DNA from: Sulfuritalea sp.
Lineage (GTDB): Bacteria; Pseudomonadota; Gammaproteobacteria; Burkholderiales; Rhodocyclaceae
Length of the DNA stretch: 64,000 nucleotides
Direction of reading: 5' to 3'
NCBI GenBank assembly: GCA_030651305.1
Contig: JAUSCI010000014.1
Coordinates: 1-64,000, forward strand
Part shown: positions 45,240 to 57,055 of the stretch, piece after piece
Layout: the number at the start of each line of letters is the position of its first letter
How positions within the stretch are numbered: position 1 is the stretch's first letter
Notes under the pieces: generated by a model
What the model saw: only the letters and a program-made list of their open reading frames with translations
Told to the model about the DNA's origin: nothing
Database searches by the model: none
Position numbers and translations under genes: made by a program

Positions 45240-46241
45240 TTACGCCGCACGCACTGCCGCAACGATGTCCAGCGAGCGCAGCCGCAGGGACGGATCGAAG
45301 ATGTCGCAAACCAGCATCAACTCGTCGGCGTCCGTTGCCTGCAGCAGTGCAGCAAGGCCTTCACTGACCGTGCGCGGTCCGCCGATCACGGCGGCTGCCA
45401 GAAAATTGTCGACGGCGGTCCTTTCCTGCGGATGCAACTGCGACATGAAATCCGCCACCGGTGGCTGCAGCAGGCCGCGGTCGCCACGCAGGATGCCAAG
45501 CACGCGTTGATAGGTGCTGCTGGCGAGGAATTGGGCCTCCTCGTCGGTCGGCGCGGCGATCAGCGGGACGCCGACAATCACATAGGGTTTCGCCAGCGCC
45601 GCCGAGGGACGAAACCGGGTGCGGTACAGGTCGAGCGCCTGGAGCAGCAGGCGCGGCGCGAAGTGCGAGGCAAAGGCATAGGGCAGACCGCGCTCTGCCG
45701 CCAGTTGGGCAGAGAACAGGCTCGACCCCAGCAACCAGATCGGCACCTCGGTACCCGCGCCGGGCATGGCGATTACGCGTTGGCCCGGCTTGGCCGGCGC
45801 GAGCAGTTGCTGGAGATCGGCAACGTCGCGCGGAAAGTCCGCTTCGGTTTCCACCCGGTCGCGGCGCAAGGCGCGTAGGGTTGTCTGGTCGGTGCCAGGA
45901 GCGCGTCCCAGGCCCAGGTCGATGCGGTTCGGGTAGAGCTCGGCCAGCGTGCCAAAGGCCTCGGCGACCACCAGCGGCGCGTGATTGGGCAGCATGACGC
46001 CACCCGAGCCGACGCGGATGCGGCTTGTTCCTCCCGCGATAAAGCCCACCAGCACAGCGGTGGCCGAGCTGGCGATGCCCTGAAGGTTGTGGTGTTCCGC
46101 CAGCCAGTAGCGGGTGAAGCCGAGCGACTCCGCGCGCCGTGCTGTGCGCAGGGCGATTGCAAGCGCATCGGCCACGGTGCCGCCCTCGCGAACGGCGACG
46201 AGGTCGAGCATGGACAAGGGGATATCATGAAGTGCAGTCAT
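45240..46241 (-). CDS. LLM-class flavin-dependent oxidoreductase (luciferase-like)
   Basis: 333 residues. Bacterial-luciferase fold: [48 protein letters not shown] and [16 protein letters not shown] are typical of the MsnO8-type subgroup. These use reduced flavin to oxidise organic substrates; the substrate is unknown. It precedes nothing in operon and follows purU by 67 bases in the same direction. Confidence 0.9.
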   Translation of the reverse strand: MTALHDIPLSMLDLVAVREGGTVADALAIALRTARRAESLGFTRYWLAEHHNLQGIASSATAVLVGFIAGGTSRIRVGSGGVMLPNHAPLVVAEAFGTLAELYPNRIDLGLGRAPGTDQTTLRALRRDRVETEADFPRDVADLQQLLAPAKPGQRVIAMPGAGTEVPIWLLGSSLFSAQLAAERGLPYAFASHFAPRLLLQALDLYRTRFRPSAALAKPYVIVGVPLIAAPTDEEAQFLASSTYQRVLGILRGDRGLLQPPVADFMSQLHPQERTAVDNFLAAAVIGGPRTVSEGLAALLQATDADELMLVCDIFDPSLRLRSLDIVAAVRAA

Positions 46242-46308
46242 GGGTGCGGCGCTCGTCCGCCTCGTCCAATGGTCAGCGCAGCGCTGGCTGACGGCAGTGC
46301 TGAAGACC

Positions 46309-47169
46309 TCAGCGGAACACCACGGTCTTGTTGCCGTGAACCAGCACCCGATCTTCGAGGTGATAGCGCAGGCCGCGCGCCAGCACGGTTTTCTCGATGT
46401 CCTTGCCGTAGCGCACCATGTCCTCGACCGAATCCGAGTGGTCGATGCGGATAACGTCCTGCTCGATGATCGGGCCCTGGTCGAGTGCTTCCGTCACGTA
46501 ATGGCAGGTGGCGCCGATCAGCTTGACGCCGCGCGTGTAGGCCTGATGGTAGGGCTTGGCGCCGACGAACGAGGGCAGGAAGCTGTGGTGGATGTTGAGA
46601 ATCCGCCCCGGATAGGCGGCGCATAGTTGCGGCGAGAGGATCTGCATGTAGCGCGCCAGCACCATGGTGTCGCCGCGCACGTCCTCGAACAGGCGCTGCA
46701 CCTCGGCGTAGGCGGCGACTTTGTCGTCGGCCGGCACCGGGACATGATGGAAGGGAATGCCATGCCACTCGACAAAGCCCCTGAAAGTATCGTGATTCGA
46801 GATCACGCAGGCAATCTCGATGTCGAGTTCCTGCGACTGCCAGCGCGCCAGCAGGTCGTAAAGACAATGCTCCTGCTTCGAGACGAGGATCACGACACGC
46901 TTCTTCACCGCCGAGTCGTTGATGCGCCAGTTCATCTTCAGCTCATCGGCCAGGGGCTGGAAGCGGCCGCGGAACTCGGCGAGCTGGATGGGTAGCGAGT
47001 CGGCCTTGACTTCGATGCGCATGAAATAGCGGCCATCGAGGTCGTCGGCATGAAAACTGGATTCGAGAATCCAGCCCTTGTGCTCGGCGATGAAGCCGGT
47101 GACGCGCGCAATGATGCCCACCTGGTCAGGGCAGGAGGCAGTCAGGGTGTAGAAGCGGTTGCGGTGCAT
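46309..47169 (-). CDS. purU: formyltetrahydrofolate deformylase
   Basis: 286 residues. An N-terminal ACT domain ([30 protein letters not shown]) precedes a formyltransferase-type domain with [22 protein letters not shown] and [20 protein letters not shown], holding the catalytic Asn, His and Asp. It hydrolyses 10-formyl-THF to formate and THF and balances one-carbon pools. Confidence 0.96.
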   Translation of the reverse strand: MHRNRFYTLTASCPDQVGIIARVTGFIAEHKGWILESSFHADDLDGRYFMRIEVKADSLPIQLAEFRGRFQPLADELKMNWRINDSAVKKRVVILVSKQEHCLYDLLARWQSQELDIEIACVISNHDTFRGFVEWHGIPFHHVPVPADDKVAAYAEVQRLFEDVRGDTMVLARYMQILSPQLCAAYPGRILNIHHSFLPSFVGAKPYHQAYTRGVKLIGATCHYVTEALDQGPIIEQDVIRIDHSDSVEDMVRYGKDIEKTVLARGLRYHLEDRVLVHGNKTVVFR

Positions 47170-47182
47170 GGGGAACCCCTTT

Positions 47183-47249
47183 AGCCACAGAGGTCACAGA
47201 GTACACAGAGAAATTCGTCGCATGTTTTTCCTCTGTGTTCTCTGTGGCT
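47183..47249. repeat. CACAGAGG palindromic repeat between purU and thrH
   Basis: AGCCACAGAGGTCACAGAG pairs with CTCTGTGTTCTCTGTGGCT. Second copy of the element at 27875-27949; it ends exactly at the thrH stop region. Confidence 0.75.
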
Positions 47250-47856
47250 AGATTTTTTTGCTTGCCTTGTCGATTTCAGCGCGCAGTTCGGCGTAGTTCA
47301 TGGTTACCGGATATTGCGGGAAGGCGTCGATGACGCTCTGCGGCGGACGGAACAGGACGCCGGCGTGGGCTTCGGCCAGCATGGCCGTGTCATTGTAGGA
47401 GTCGCCCCCGGCAATCACCTTGAAGTTGAGCTCCTTGAAGCGCTTGACCGACTCCTTTTTCTGGTTCGGCATGCGCAGATGGTAGTTCACCACGAAGCCT
47501 GCGCCATCCGTTTCCAGCTTGTGGCAGAACAGTACCGGCATGTTCAGTTGCGCCATCAGCGGCATGGCGAACTCGTAAAACGTGTCGGACAGGATGATGA
47601 CCTGATAGTCGCGCCGCAGGGCGTCGAGAAAGTCTCTGGCGCCGGCCATCGGCCCCATGTCGGAAATCACCTTCTGGATATCCGGCAAGCCCAGCTTGTG
47701 GGTTTTGAGCAAGGCCAGCCGATACTTCATCAGCTTGTCGTAGTCAGGCTCATCGCGCGTGGTGCGGGACAGTTCCGGGATGCCGGTGCGCTTGGAAAAC
47801 TCGATCCAGATTTCGGGAACGAGGACGCCTTCGAGATCGAGACAGACGAGTTGCAC
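47248..47856 (-). CDS. thrH: phosphoserine phosphatase / homoserine phosphotransferase ThrH
   Basis: 202 residues of the HAD superfamily. Motif I is CLDLEGVLVPE (nucleophile Asp), motif II ILSDTFYEF, and motif IV GGDSYNDTAML. The sequence follows Pseudomonas ThrH closely, which moves phosphate from phosphoserine to homoserine or water. It diverges from hemA. Confidence 0.94.
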   Translation of the reverse strand: MQLVCLDLEGVLVPEIWIEFSKRTGIPELSRTTRDEPDYDKLMKYRLALLKTHKLGLPDIQKVISDMGPMAGARDFLDALRRDYQVIILSDTFYEFAMPLMAQLNMPVLFCHKLETDGAGFVVNYHLRMPNQKKESVKRFKELNFKVIAGGDSYNDTAMLAEAHAGVLFRPPQSVIDAFPQYPVTMNYAELRAEIDKASKKI

Positions 47857-47867
47857 TGAAATTCTCC

Positions 47868-47890
47868 AGGAGTCGGTGCTGGCGGTACGC
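47868..47890 (+). repeat. dispersed motif variant in the thrH/hemA spacer
   Basis: AGGAGTCGGTGCTGGCG followed by GTACGC; one core mismatch (GGTGC for GGCGC). Confidence 0.5.
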
Positions 47891-47932
47891 CCCGCAAATG
47901 GGCCAGCAGCCGCGAAAGTGCGAGATTTTACC

Positions 47933-47938
47933 TATAAT
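47933..47938 (+). promoter_or_regulatory. -10 element of the hemA promoter
   Basis: A perfect TATAAT lies 42 bases before the hemA start. No good -35 is seen, so an activator or extended contact may be needed. Confidence 0.45.
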
Positions 47939-47979
47939 CACGGAAGTCGCGGTTCGCGTCGTCCAAAGGTCCTATCGCC

Positions 47980-49233
47980 GTGCAGTTGTTCGCTCTGGGC
48001 ATCAACCATCATACGGCCCCGCTGGCAGTACGCGAGCAGGTGGCGTTCGACCCGCTGCACATGGGGCAGGCACTGCACGACCTGTTGCAGGCGAAAAGCG
48101 TGCGCGAAGCGGCGATCCTGTCGACCTGCAATCGCACCGAACTGTATTGCGCCGCCGAAAATCCGCAGGTCGCGGCCGACTGGCTGGCCGAGTACCACTC
48201 GCTCTCGCCGCAGAAGATCCATCCCTACCTCTACCAGCATCCGCAGCAGGATGCCGTGCGCCACATGTTCAGAGTCGCCGCCGGGCTGGATTCGATGGTG
48301 CTGGGCGAGCCGCAGATCCTCGGCCAGATGAAGCAGGCGGCGCGCGCCGCCGAAGAGGCCGGAACCTTGGGTACGCTGCTGGGCAAACTCTTCCAGCGCA
48401 CCTTTGCCGTGGCCAAGGAAGTACGTTCGACCACCGCGATCGGCGCCAACACGGTTTCCATGGCTGCTGCTGCCGTGCATCTTTCGGCGCGTATTTTCGA
48501 CAGTCTGGCAGAGCAGAAGGTATTGTTTATCGGTGCCGGCGAAATGGTCGAGTTGTGCGCCGCGCACTTCGCCGCACAGAACCCGAAGCGACTCACCATC
48601 GCCAATCGTACGCTGGAGCGCGGCGCCGAGCTGGCCGCGCGCTTCGGCGGCGATGCCATGCGCCTGGACCAGCTTGGCGAGCGCCTTGCGGATTACGACA
48701 TCGTGGTCTCCTGCACCGCCAGTTCGCTGCCCATCATCGGCTTGGGGCTGGTCGAGCGCGCCCTGAAGGCGCGCCGTCACCGGCCGATGGTGATGGTCGA
48801 TCTGGCCGTGCCGCGCGACATCGAGGCGGAAGTGAGCCGGCTCGACGATGTCTTCCTCTACACCCTCGACGATCTCGGGCAGATTGTCGAATCCGGTCTT
48901 GAGTCGCGGCAGGCCGCCGTGGTCGAGGCCGAGGCGATCATCACCGATCGCGTTTCCGGGTTTCTGCACTGGCTGGAATCGCGTGAGATAGTCCCCACCA
49001 TCCGTGCCCTGCGGGATGCCGCGGAGCGCGCCCGCCGTCATGAGCTGGAACACGCCCTGAAACTCCTGGCGCGCGGCGACGATCCGGCCAAGGTGCTCGA
49101 CGTGCTGTCGCACGGCATTACCAACAAGCTGCTGCACCCACCGACTCTCGCCCTGAATCAGGCTGAAGGCAAGGATCGCACAGAAGTTTCGTCGCTGATC
49201 TCCCGCATCTATCGCCTCAATTCCGGGGAGTAG
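47980..49233 (+). CDS. hemA: glutamyl-tRNA reductase
   Basis: 417 residues. It reduces Glu-tRNA to glutamate semialdehyde, the first step of tetrapyrrole synthesis. [14 protein letters not shown], the catalytic Cys in [31 protein letters not shown] and the NADPH site [12 protein letters not shown] are present. The neighbourhood hemA-(plsB)-prfA-prmC is the usual hemA-prfA-prmC order with plsB inserted. Confidence 0.97.
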   Translation: MQLFALGINHHTAPLAVREQVAFDPLHMGQALHDLLQAKSVREAAILSTCNRTELYCAAENPQVAADWLAEYHSLSPQKIHPYLYQHPQQDAVRHMFRVAAGLDSMVLGEPQILGQMKQAARAAEEAGTLGTLLGKLFQRTFAVAKEVRSTTAIGANTVSMAAAAVHLSARIFDSLAEQKVLFIGAGEMVELCAAHFAAQNPKRLTIANRTLERGAELAARFGGDAMRLDQLGERLADYDIVVSCTASSLPIIGLGLVERALKARRHRPMVMVDLAVPRDIEAEVSRLDDVFLYTLDDLGQIVESGLESRQAAVVEAEAIITDRVSGFLHWLESREIVPTIRALRDAAERARRHELEHALKLLARGDDPAKVLDVLSHGITNKLLHPPTLALNQAEGKDRTEVSSLISRIYRLNSGE

Positions 49234-49278
49234 CTGCGTGGACCCGCATCGATCGCCCGGGCGTAGACCCGGCCGCCA

Positions 49279-51762
49279 GTGAGCAGGCTGCCCTTTTTCG
49301 ATTTGACGGGCTGGACGCTGGACGTCATGCGCCGGATTCTGTATCTGGGGACGCGAACCCGGGTGTTCCCGGAAACTCCCGAGATGCTGGGGCTGCGGCC
49401 CGATCTGGCGGTTTGCTATGTGCTCCACGAGCACCACCTTTCCAACCTGCTGGTGCTCGATCACGAGTGTCGTCAATTGGGCCTGCCGCCGGCTCTGCGA
49501 CCTATGCGCGACCCCGCGTTTACGTCGCCGCGGTCCTTCTTTTTTCTCTCCCGCAACGAACGCGGACGCCTGGTGCCGAATCCGCGCAACTACCATTCGC
49601 CGCTGCTCAAGTCACTGGTCAGCGCCGTATTCGCCGACCCGCAGTTCGACGTGCAACTGGTACCGGTAACCATACTTTGGGGACGCGAGCCCGACAAGCA
49701 GGACTCGATACTGAAGGCGCTGTTCGCCGAGACATGGCAATCGGTCAGTACCCTGCGGCACATGCTTGCCATGCTGATCCATGGCCGTCATACCGTGGTG
49801 CGCTTCAATGCCCCGATCTCGCTGCGCGCACTGCTGAGCGAAGGCATCGACGAGGCTCACGCGGTGCGCATGCTGGGGCGGATTCTGCGGGTGCACTTCC
49901 GCCGTCAGCGCGAAATGGCGATCGGCCCCGATCTGTCTCATCGCCGTACCCAGTTGCGCGCATTGCTGAACATGCCCTCGGTACGCAAGGCGATTGCCGT
50001 CGAAGCGGCGACCAAGTCGATTTCCCTGGTCGCGGCGCAACGATCGGCACGGGAGTTCGCGTTCGAGATCGCGTCGGACTATACGTATTCGGTGGTGCGG
50101 GCATTTGCCCTGTTTCTGACCTGGGTCTGGGACAAGGTCTACAATGGCGTCGAAGTCCACAACTTCGATCGCGTCACCACGGTTGCGCCGGGACACGGCA
50201 TCATCTATGTGCCCTGCCACCGCAGTCACGTGGATTATCTGCTGCTCTCCTACCTCATTTTCAACCGGGGCCTGATGGTGCCGCACATCGCTGCCGGTTC
50301 CAACCTCAACATGCCGCTGGTCGGTTCCGTGCTGCGGCGTTCGGGAGCCTTCTTTCTGCGCCGCAAGGTCAAGGGCGAGCCGCTCTACGCGGCGGTGTTC
50401 CTCGAATACCTGCACCTGATGATCGACCGGGGCTTTCCGCTTGAGTACTTCATCGAGGGCGGGCGCAGCCGCAGTGGGCGTACGCTGGCGCCCAAGGCCG
50501 GCATTCTGGCCATGACGGTGCATAGTTTCGTGCGCAGCCACTCAAGACCGCTGGTTTTCGTTCCGGTGTACATCGGTTACGAGAAGTTGATGGAGGGCAA
50601 TACCTACATTGCCGAACTTCACGGCCGCCCCAAGAAAAAGGAATCTCTTATCGGACTGCTGGGTGCGGTGCGCTTGCTGAAGAGCAACTTCGGCAAGGTG
50701 TATGTGAACTTCGGTCCACCGCTGGCGCTCGCCGAATTCCTCGATACGCATCACCCCGCGTGGCGGGATGAAAGCGCCGAGGCACAGGCGCCGTGGCTGC
50801 GCAGCGCGGTCGACGCCACGGCGGCGACGCTGGCGCGCCGCATCAATGCCCTGGCGGTCGTCAATCCGGTGAACCTGGTTGCGGTGACACTGCTGTCGAC
50901 GCCGAAGCACGCCGCCGATGTTCGCCTGTTGCAAAGGCAGATCGAGCATGTGCAGTATCTGCTGGCCGAGACGCCCTATGCCGAGTCGGTGATTCCGTGC
51001 CATCTGCCGGCCGACGAGGTTATCGAGTACGCGCGCCGGCTGGATTTGGTGGAACGCTATCCGCATCCTCTGGGCGACATGATCCGGGCGGCCGAGCAGC
51101 AGGCAGCGCTGTTGGCCTATTTCCGCAACAACGTACTGCATCTGTTGGCCCTGCCCGCGCTGCTGGCCTGTCTGGTCAGCCACAATCAGGTGCTCACGCG
51201 GCAACGTGCCAGGGAGGCGATCAAGGGCATCTACGGGCTGCTGCGCGCCGACCTGTTCCTGCGCTGGGAGCCGGACGAAATTGATGTGGTGATTGACTGC
51301 ACGCAAGAGGCTCTGTGCCGGCGTGGACTGATACTCATCGACAGCCAGACCGGCATTCTGCGCGCGCCACCGCCCAACAGCGAGGCCAGTCCGGAACTGC
51401 ACCAACTGGGCGAAATCATTCGTCCCACGCTGGAGCGGCAGTTCCTCACCCTGGCGTTGCTGCAACATCACGGCAGCGGTCAACTGACCCGCGCCGCGCT
51501 CGAAGAAGGCACCCACCTGCTGGCGCAGCGGCTGGCCATGCTCTATGAAATCAACTCGGCGGAGTTCTCGGAAAAGCTCCTGTTCGCCAATGTGATTCGC
51601 AATCTGATCGACGCCGACATTCTGCAGGCCGACGATGCCGGTCTGCTGCAATTCGATGAGCGGATAACCCTTGCCGCGGCCCAGACCGAACTGCTGCTGG
51701 CGGCGGACGTGCGCCACAGCATCCAGCGCATTGCCCGCGCCGCGGCGCCCGCGAGCCAGTGA
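49279..51762 (+). CDS. plsB: glycerol-3-phosphate 1-O-acyltransferase
   Basis: 827 residues from GTG 49279. The acyltransferase blocks are [18 protein letters not shown] (HxxxxD), [40 protein letters not shown] and [14 protein letters not shown]. It adds the first acyl chain to glycerol-3-phosphate at the membrane. Its insertion between hemA and prfA is unusual compared with enteric bacteria. Confidence 0.95.
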   Translation: MSRLPFFDLTGWTLDVMRRILYLGTRTRVFPETPEMLGLRPDLAVCYVLHEHHLSNLLVLDHECRQLGLPPALRPMRDPAFTSPRSFFFLSRNERGRLVPNPRNYHSPLLKSLVSAVFADPQFDVQLVPVTILWGREPDKQDSILKALFAETWQSVSTLRHMLAMLIHGRHTVVRFNAPISLRALLSEGIDEAHAVRMLGRILRVHFRRQREMAIGPDLSHRRTQLRALLNMPSVRKAIAVEAATKSISLVAAQRSAREFAFEIASDYTYSVVRAFALFLTWVWDKVYNGVEVHNFDRVTTVAPGHGIIYVPCHRSHVDYLLLSYLIFNRGLMVPHIAAGSNLNMPLVGSVLRRSGAFFLRRKVKGEPLYAAVFLEYLHLMIDRGFPLEYFIEGGRSRSGRTLAPKAGILAMTVHSFVRSHSRPLVFVPVYIGYEKLMEGNTYIAELHGRPKKKESLIGLLGAVRLLKSNFGKVYVNFGPPLALAEFLDTHHPAWRDESAEAQAPWLRSAVDATAATLARRINALAVVNPVNLVAVTLLSTPKHAADVRLLQRQIEHVQYLLAETPYAESVIPCHLPADEVIEYARRLDLVERYPHPLGDMIRAAEQQAALLAYFRNNVLHLLALPALLACLVSHNQVLTRQRAREAIKGIYGLLRADLFLRWEPDEIDVVIDCTQEALCRRGLILIDSQTGILRAPPPNSEASPELHQLGEIIRPTLERQFLTLALLQHHGSGQLTRAALEEGTHLLAQRLAMLYEINSAEFSEKLLFANVIRNLIDADILQADDAGLLQFDERITLAAAQTELLLAADVRHSIQRIARAAAPASQ

Positions 51763-51793
51763 TTCGCCGACTGTCGACCTCACACATCGTGCA

Positions 51794-52870
51794 ATGAAAA
51801 AAAGCATTCTCGAAAAACTTGAGCGCCTCAGCGAACGGCTGGCTGAGATCGACGGCCTGCTGGGCGGCGAGCATGCCGCGCGCGACATGGACAGCTATCG
51901 AAAGCTGACCCGCGAGCGCGCCGACATCACGCCGGTGGTGGAACTCTTTCATGCTTACCGTAGTGCCAGCGCCGACTTTTCAAGCGCGGCGGAGATGCTG
52001 GGCGATCCGGAAATGAAGGAGCTTGCGCTGGCCGAGCAGGAATCTGCCAGCGCCGAAATGGCTCGGCTCGAAGTGGAACTGCAACGTGCGCTGCTGCCGA
52101 AGGATCCCAACGACGACAGGAACCTGTTCCTGGAAATCCGCGCCGGGACGGGCGGTGACGAATCCGCGCTGTTTGCCGCCGATCTGTTCCGCATGTACAG
52201 CCGTTACGCCGAACGTCAGCGCTGGAAGGTCGAAATCGTTTCGCGCAGTGAGTCCGATCTCGGCGGGTTCCGCGAAATCATTGCCCGCATCGATGGCAAA
52301 GGCGCTTACTCCAAGCTCAAGTTCGAATCGGGCGGGCATCGCGTGCAGCGCGTGCCGGTCACTGAAACCCAGGGGCGCATCCACACCTCGGCGTGCACGG
52401 TTGCGGTAATGCCGGAAGCGGATGAACTGGTCGACATCGACATCAATCCGGCCGACCTGCGCATCGATACCTTCCGCGCCTCGGGGGCCGGTGGTCAGCA
52501 CATCAACAAGACCGACTCGGCAGTGCGAGTTACCCACATCCCCACCGGCATCGTCGTCGAATGCCAGGATGACCGCTCGCAGCATCGCAACAAGGCGCAG
52601 GCCATGTCGGTCCTGGCGGCACGGATCAACGATGCCAAGCAGCGCGAACAACAGCAGAAGATCGCTTCCGAGCGCAAGTCCCTGATCGGTTCCGGTGACC
52701 GCTCCGAGCGCATCCGTACCTACAACTTTCCGCAGGGGCGAATTTCGGACCATCGCATCAACCTGACGCTGTACAAGATCGATGCCATCATGGACGGCGA
52801 TCTCGATGAACTGGTCGGCGCCTTGACAGCGGAGCATCAGGCAGAATTGCTGGAGGCGCTGGCCGAATGA
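51794..52870 (+). CDS. prfA: peptide chain release factor 1
   Basis: 358 residues from ATG 51794 (the track's 51671 start is inside plsB). GGQ sits in [18 protein letters not shown] and the stop-codon reading loop in the R-P-V-T-E-T region ([15 protein letters not shown]). It terminates at UAA and UAG. It overlaps prmC as ATGA, so the factor and its methylase are coupled. A partial copy of the dispersed motif lies at 51964-51980. Confidence 0.97.
   Translation: MKKSILEKLERLSERLAEIDGLLGGEHAARDMDSYRKLTRERADITPVVELFHAYRSASADFSSAAEMLGDPEMKELALAEQESASAEMARLEVELQRALLPKDPNDDRNLFLEIRAGTGGDESALFAADLFRMYSRYAERQRWKVEIVSRSESDLGGFREIIARIDGKGAYSKLKFESGGHRVQRVPVTETQGRIHTSACTVAVMPEADELVDIDINPADLRIDTFRASGAGGQHINKTDSAVRVTHIPTGIVVECQDDRSQHRNKAQAMSVLAARINDAKQREQQQKIASERKSLIGSGDRSERIRTYNFPQGRISDHRINLTLYKIDAIMDGDLDELVGALTAEHQAELLEALAE
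51964..51980 (-). repeat. dispersed motif, copy inside prfA
   Basis: Minus strand AAAAGTCGGCGCTGGCA, antisense to prfA; matches the 16-base core with one difference at the end. Confidence 0.5.
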
Positions 52871-53724
52871 TCACTCTGGCTGCAGCGCTGGCTGCAGCGC
52901 GATTTAGGCTGCCGGCGAGCGAGGCGCGCCTGCTGCTGGGGCAGGTACTGGGACAGCCTGCGGCCTGGCTGATTGCCCACGACGACGAAGCGCTCGACGA
53001 AGATGAACTGCTGAACTTCGCTTCGCTGGTGGCGCGACGCGCGGGCGGCGAACCGGTGGCCTACCTCGTCGGATTCCGCGAATGGTTCGGTCGCGAATTC
53101 ACTGTTTCGCCTGCCGTGCTGATCCCGCGCCCGGAGACCGAACTGCTGGTCGACATTGCGCTAAAGGCAAGAGTCGGCGCTGGCTCGCTCTGCGCACCTG
53201 GAAATCCGTTTTGCGGGCAGGTACCGGCTAGAATTCTCGATCTGGGTACCGGCAGCGGCTGCATTGCCATTACGCTGGCACTGGAATTCCCGCAGGCGCA
53301 AGTTACCGCGGTGGACGCGTCTGCGGCGGCGCTCACGGTAGCGCGGGGAAACGCGGACCGACTCGGCGCATCAGTGCGCTTGCTGCAGAGCGACTGGTTC
53401 GACCGGCTGGCTGGCGAAAGATTTGATCTGATCGTCGCCAATCCGCCCTACATCACCGCTACCGACCCGCACCTCGCTGCTGGTGACCTGCGCCATGAGC
53501 CGGGCGCGGCGCTGTCCAGCGGTGCCGACGGGTTGGACGCGATTCGTCGGATCATTGCCGATGCGCCGGCGCACCTGGCAACGGGTGGGCAACTCTGGCT
53601 GGAGCATGGCTACGATCAGGCCGAGGCAGTGCACGAACTGCTTGCGGCGGCGGGGCTGGTCGGTATCGAAGGCCACCCTGATATCGCCGGCATCGTGCGC
53701 GTCAGCGGCGGTCGCCTGAGATGA
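52867..53724 (+). CDS. prmC: peptide chain release factor N5-glutamine methyltransferase
   Basis: 285 residues. It methylates the Gln of the GGQ motif in release factors. [17 protein letters not shown] is the SAM site and [14 protein letters not shown] the NPPY catalytic motif. Between LLVDIALKA and ARILDLGTG about 15 residues ([17 protein letters not shown]) are inserted compared with the family; they are encoded by a 59-base repeat element (53169-53227). The rest of the enzyme is intact, so it is probably functional. Confidence 0.94.
   Translation: MITLAAALAAARFRLPASEARLLLGQVLGQPAAWLIAHDDEALDEDELLNFASLVARRAGGEPVAYLVGFREWFGREFTVSPAVLIPRPETELLVDIALKARVGAGSLCAPGNPFCGQVPARILDLGTGSGCIAITLALEFPQAQVTAVDASAAALTVARGNADRLGASVRLLQSDWFDRLAGERFDLIVANPPYITATDPHLAAGDLRHEPGAALSSGADGLDAIRRIIADAPAHLATGGQLWLEHGYDQAEAVHELLAAAGLVGIEGHPDIAGIVRVSGGRLR
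53169..53227 (+). repeat. 59-base palindromic element inserted in frame in prmC
   Basis: It starts with AAGAGTCGGCGCTGG and contains the inverted arms GCACCTGG...GGGCAGGT around CCGTTTTGCGG. It is 50 of 59 identical by eye to the minus-strand element at 62006-62064 with no gaps. Confidence 0.8.
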
Positions 53725-53843
53725 GCTGGAATTCGGAATCCGGCGCACAGTACGCGGCTATAGATCGTTGTGACTATAATTGACATGTCAAGCAAATGCC
53801 ATGACACAACGCGCTTGGCCGCGAGAAGAAAGAGGAAGGCACG

Positions 53844-54281
53844 ATGAAGTGGGATAGCAGTTTCGCGATTGGCATCGAAGCCATCGACAATCAACACCAG
53901 CAGATCTTCGAACATCTGCTTGCCATCGAAAACTCCGTGGCAAAAAGAGACCCCTGGCATATCCAGCGCTTCTTCGTTACGCAAATGTCGGATTACATGA
54001 AGTTCCATCTGGCGGTCGAGGAGGCCCTGATGGAAATCATCCGGTATCCGGAGTACGCCGGGCACTGCGCATCACACGCAAAACTAATGGACCAGATCGC
54101 CGAGTTGGAAAAACAGTTGGAGACGGCAGGATCGGGGCGGAACCCGGCGGGAAGGCAGATACCTGCGGAGAGCCTGGTGGGCTTTTTCGAGGAATGGTTC
54201 GTTCGCCACGTGCTGAGCAGAGACCGGGAATTCGCGGTCTATGCCAAAGAGGAGTTTCCGGCGCTCCTGGGCCGACGTTAG
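53844..54281 (+). CDS. bacteriohemerythrin
   Basis: 145 residues with AGAGGAAGG ahead of ATG 53844 and a possible TATAAT -10 at 53775. The di-iron ligands are visible in IEAIDNQHQQIFEHL, MKFHLAVEEALM, CASHAKLM and WFVRHVLSRDREF. It binds oxygen reversibly for storage, sensing or delivery to respiratory enzymes. Single gene, convergent with cytochrome c4. Confidence 0.92.
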   Translation: MKWDSSFAIGIEAIDNQHQQIFEHLLAIENSVAKRDPWHIQRFFVTQMSDYMKFHLAVEEALMEIIRYPEYAGHCASHAKLMDQIAELEKQLETAGSGRNPAGRQIPAESLVGFFEEWFVRHVLSRDREFAVYAKEEFPALLGRR

Positions 54282-54302
54282 CCTTCCCTGAAACTCCGTC
54301 TT

Positions 54303-54944
54303 CTAGCGCAGACCAGCGATGTAGTCGGCCACTGCCTTGATTTCGGCGTCGGTCATCTTCAGCGCAATCGTCCGCATCATCTTGTTCGGGTCGTTGGCGC
54401 GGGTGCCCTCGCGGAAACTTTTCAACTGCACTTCCAGGTATTCCGCAAACTGGCCGCCGATGCGCGGATATTGTGCGGGTATGCCAGTGCCGGTCGGGCC
54501 GTGGCATCCGGCGCAGGCCGGAAGTCCTTTGGCCTGATCACCACCGCGATACAGTTTCTGGCCCCGTTCGATGGTTTCGCGATTCTTCGCGGTTTCGCCC
54601 TTCTGGGTCTGCGCCGAAAAATAAGCCGCCAAGTCACGCATCTGGCCTTCGTCGTAGGCCGCGATCATGCCGTTCATGATTGGATTCGTCCGCTCCGGCG
54701 GCTTGCCGTCAGCGCTCTTGAAGTTCTTCATTTGCTTGAGCAAATAGTCCGGATGTTGTCCCGCCAACTTCGGGTTGACGGGAAGCGGACTGTTGCCATC
54801 CGGGCCGTGGCAAGCCACGCAGACGGTGCTGACGATGGTTTGGCCGCGTGCGGCATCGCCTTTGGGGGCGGCCTTGGCGGCATCGGACGCGTGGGCACCG
54901 AATGCAGTCATTGCGCACAGCAGAACAAGCAGGGAACGCTTCAT
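54303..54944 (-). CDS. diheme cytochrome c4
   Basis: 213 residues from ATG 54944 with GGAG nine bases ahead (the track starts at a TTG). Signal peptide MKRSLLVLLCAMTAFGAHAS, two class I domains with CVACHGPDG and CAGCHGPTG, and Met ligands in NPIMNGMIAAYD and KMMRTIALKMTD. Cytochrome c4 donates electrons to terminal oxidases such as cbb3. It is divergent from engB, as in many proteobacteria. Confidence 0.96.
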   Translation of the reverse strand: MKRSLLVLLCAMTAFGAHASDAAKAAPKGDAARGQTIVSTVCVACHGPDGNSPLPVNPKLAGQHPDYLLKQMKNFKSADGKPPERTNPIMNGMIAAYDEGQMRDLAAYFSAQTQKGETAKNRETIERGQKLYRGGDQAKGLPACAGCHGPTGTGIPAQYPRIGGQFAEYLEVQLKSFREGTRANDPNKMMRTIALKMTDAEIKAVADYIAGLR

Positions 54945-55061
54945 GAACAAAAACTCCTCTGAAACTGCAGGATTCGGAAATTGTAAACCTGATATTCTAT
55001 CTTAGCCCGCCAGATTTCTCCACGACAGCCCCTGAGGGTACGTGTCCCAGACGTATCGCCC

Positions 55062-55679
55062 ATGTCCTTATTCCGCCACGCCACCTTCGAAATTTCCGTA
55101 GCCAAGCCCAGCGGTCTGCCACCGCCGGAAGGTGCGGAAATCGCCTTCGCTGGCCGCTCGAATTCAGGAAAATCCAGTGCGATCAATACTCTTGTAAGGC
55201 ACACCCGGCTCGCCTTTGTTTCCAAGACACCGGGCCGGACCCAGTTGATCAACCTGTTTCGCATGAAGAACGGCGCGGCTCTGGTCGACCTGCCCGGCTA
55301 CGGGTTTGCGCAGGTGCCCCTGGCGGTTCGCCTGCAATGGCAAGGCCTGCTGGAACATTACCTGACGTGCCGGTCCAACCTGGTCGGCTTGGTGCTGATC
55401 ATGGATTCGCGCCGTCCGCTGACAGAACTCGACTGGAAGATGATCGGCTGGTTCGGTTCGACGGGACGTCCGATCCATTGCCTGCTGACGAAGTCGGACA
55501 AGCTTACGCGTCAGGAACAGACCAAGATTCTTCGCGAAACGAAGGCGGCGCTCGCCAGTTTTGGCGAGCAAATCACCGTACAATTGTTTTCCAGCCTGAA
55601 AAAGACCGGCATGGAAGAAGCGGAAAAAGTGGTCGGCAGTTGGTTGAGCGGCGAGAGGTCCCTTGTATCCAATAGCTGA
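55062..55679 (+). CDS. engB: ribosome biogenesis GTPase EngB (YsxC/YihA)
   Basis: 205 residues. G1 GRSNSGKSS, G3 DLPGYGFA, G4 TKSDKL identify the TrmE-Era-EngA-EngB GTPase used in 50S assembly. The cytochrome c4-engB divergent pair is conserved in betaproteobacteria. The gene is followed by the antisense RNA region and hemB. Confidence 0.96.
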   Translation: MSLFRHATFEISVAKPSGLPPPEGAEIAFAGRSNSGKSSAINTLVRHTRLAFVSKTPGRTQLINLFRMKNGAALVDLPGYGFAQVPLAVRLQWQGLLEHYLTCRSNLVGLVLIMDSRRPLTELDWKMIGWFGSTGRPIHCLLTKSDKLTRQEQTKILRETKAALASFGEQITVQLFSSLKKTGMEEAEKVVGSWLSGERSLVSNS

Positions 55680-55773
55680 CGAGGTCAGCGAACCAGTCAC
55701 CCCCTTTCCTGGAAAGGAGGCGGGGGGATCGCCAAAACAGTTCGCCCGCAGGGCTTTCATTTTTGGCGTCGCC

Positions 55774-55894
55774 AAAAAATAAAAGCCCTCGACCAAAGGG
55801 GAGGAGGTCGAGGGCGAAACACCTTGAAAAGTTCAAGGCACCCGCTCAGGGAGGTAAGCGGGAGACAGCGCGAACGAAAGTCCGCCACCATCTG
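55774..55894 (-). ncRNA. small RNA on the strand opposite hemB (anti-hemB-like)
   Basis: On the minus strand a promoter TTGAAC (55928 to 55923), 16-base spacer, TATCAT (55906 to 55901) is followed by three hairpins: CCCGCTTACCTCCCTGAGCGGG, CCTTGAACTTTTCAAGG and GCCCTCGACC...GGTCGAGGGC, the last running into TTTTATTTTTT. This makes a compact RNA of about 120 bases with its own terminator and no ORF. Its place just upstream of hemB on the other strand fits the anti-hemB RNA class described in betaproteobacteria; I assign it by position and architecture, not by alignment. Confidence 0.7.
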
Positions 55895-55921
55895 CTTACT
55901 ATGATAGCCCGTATGCGTTAA

Positions 55922-56971
<1,050 letters not shown>

Positions 56972-57055
56972 GCGTCGGCGCTGATGAAACCCCTGCGCAG
57001 CAAGGCGGTCGAGCAAAGTACGCTCTCCTCGCCGCTGCGGATGGCAAGACGGCGG

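Noticed and set aside
47938-49596. 552-residue minus-strand ORF over hemA
   Set aside because: Shadow of hemA and the plsB start.
50542-51888. 448-residue minus-strand ORF over plsB
   Set aside because: Shadow; the plus strand shows all acyltransferase motifs.
55573-55836. 87-residue minus-strand ORF
   Set aside because: It covers the antisense RNA terminator and part of engB; hairpin sequence explains it better.
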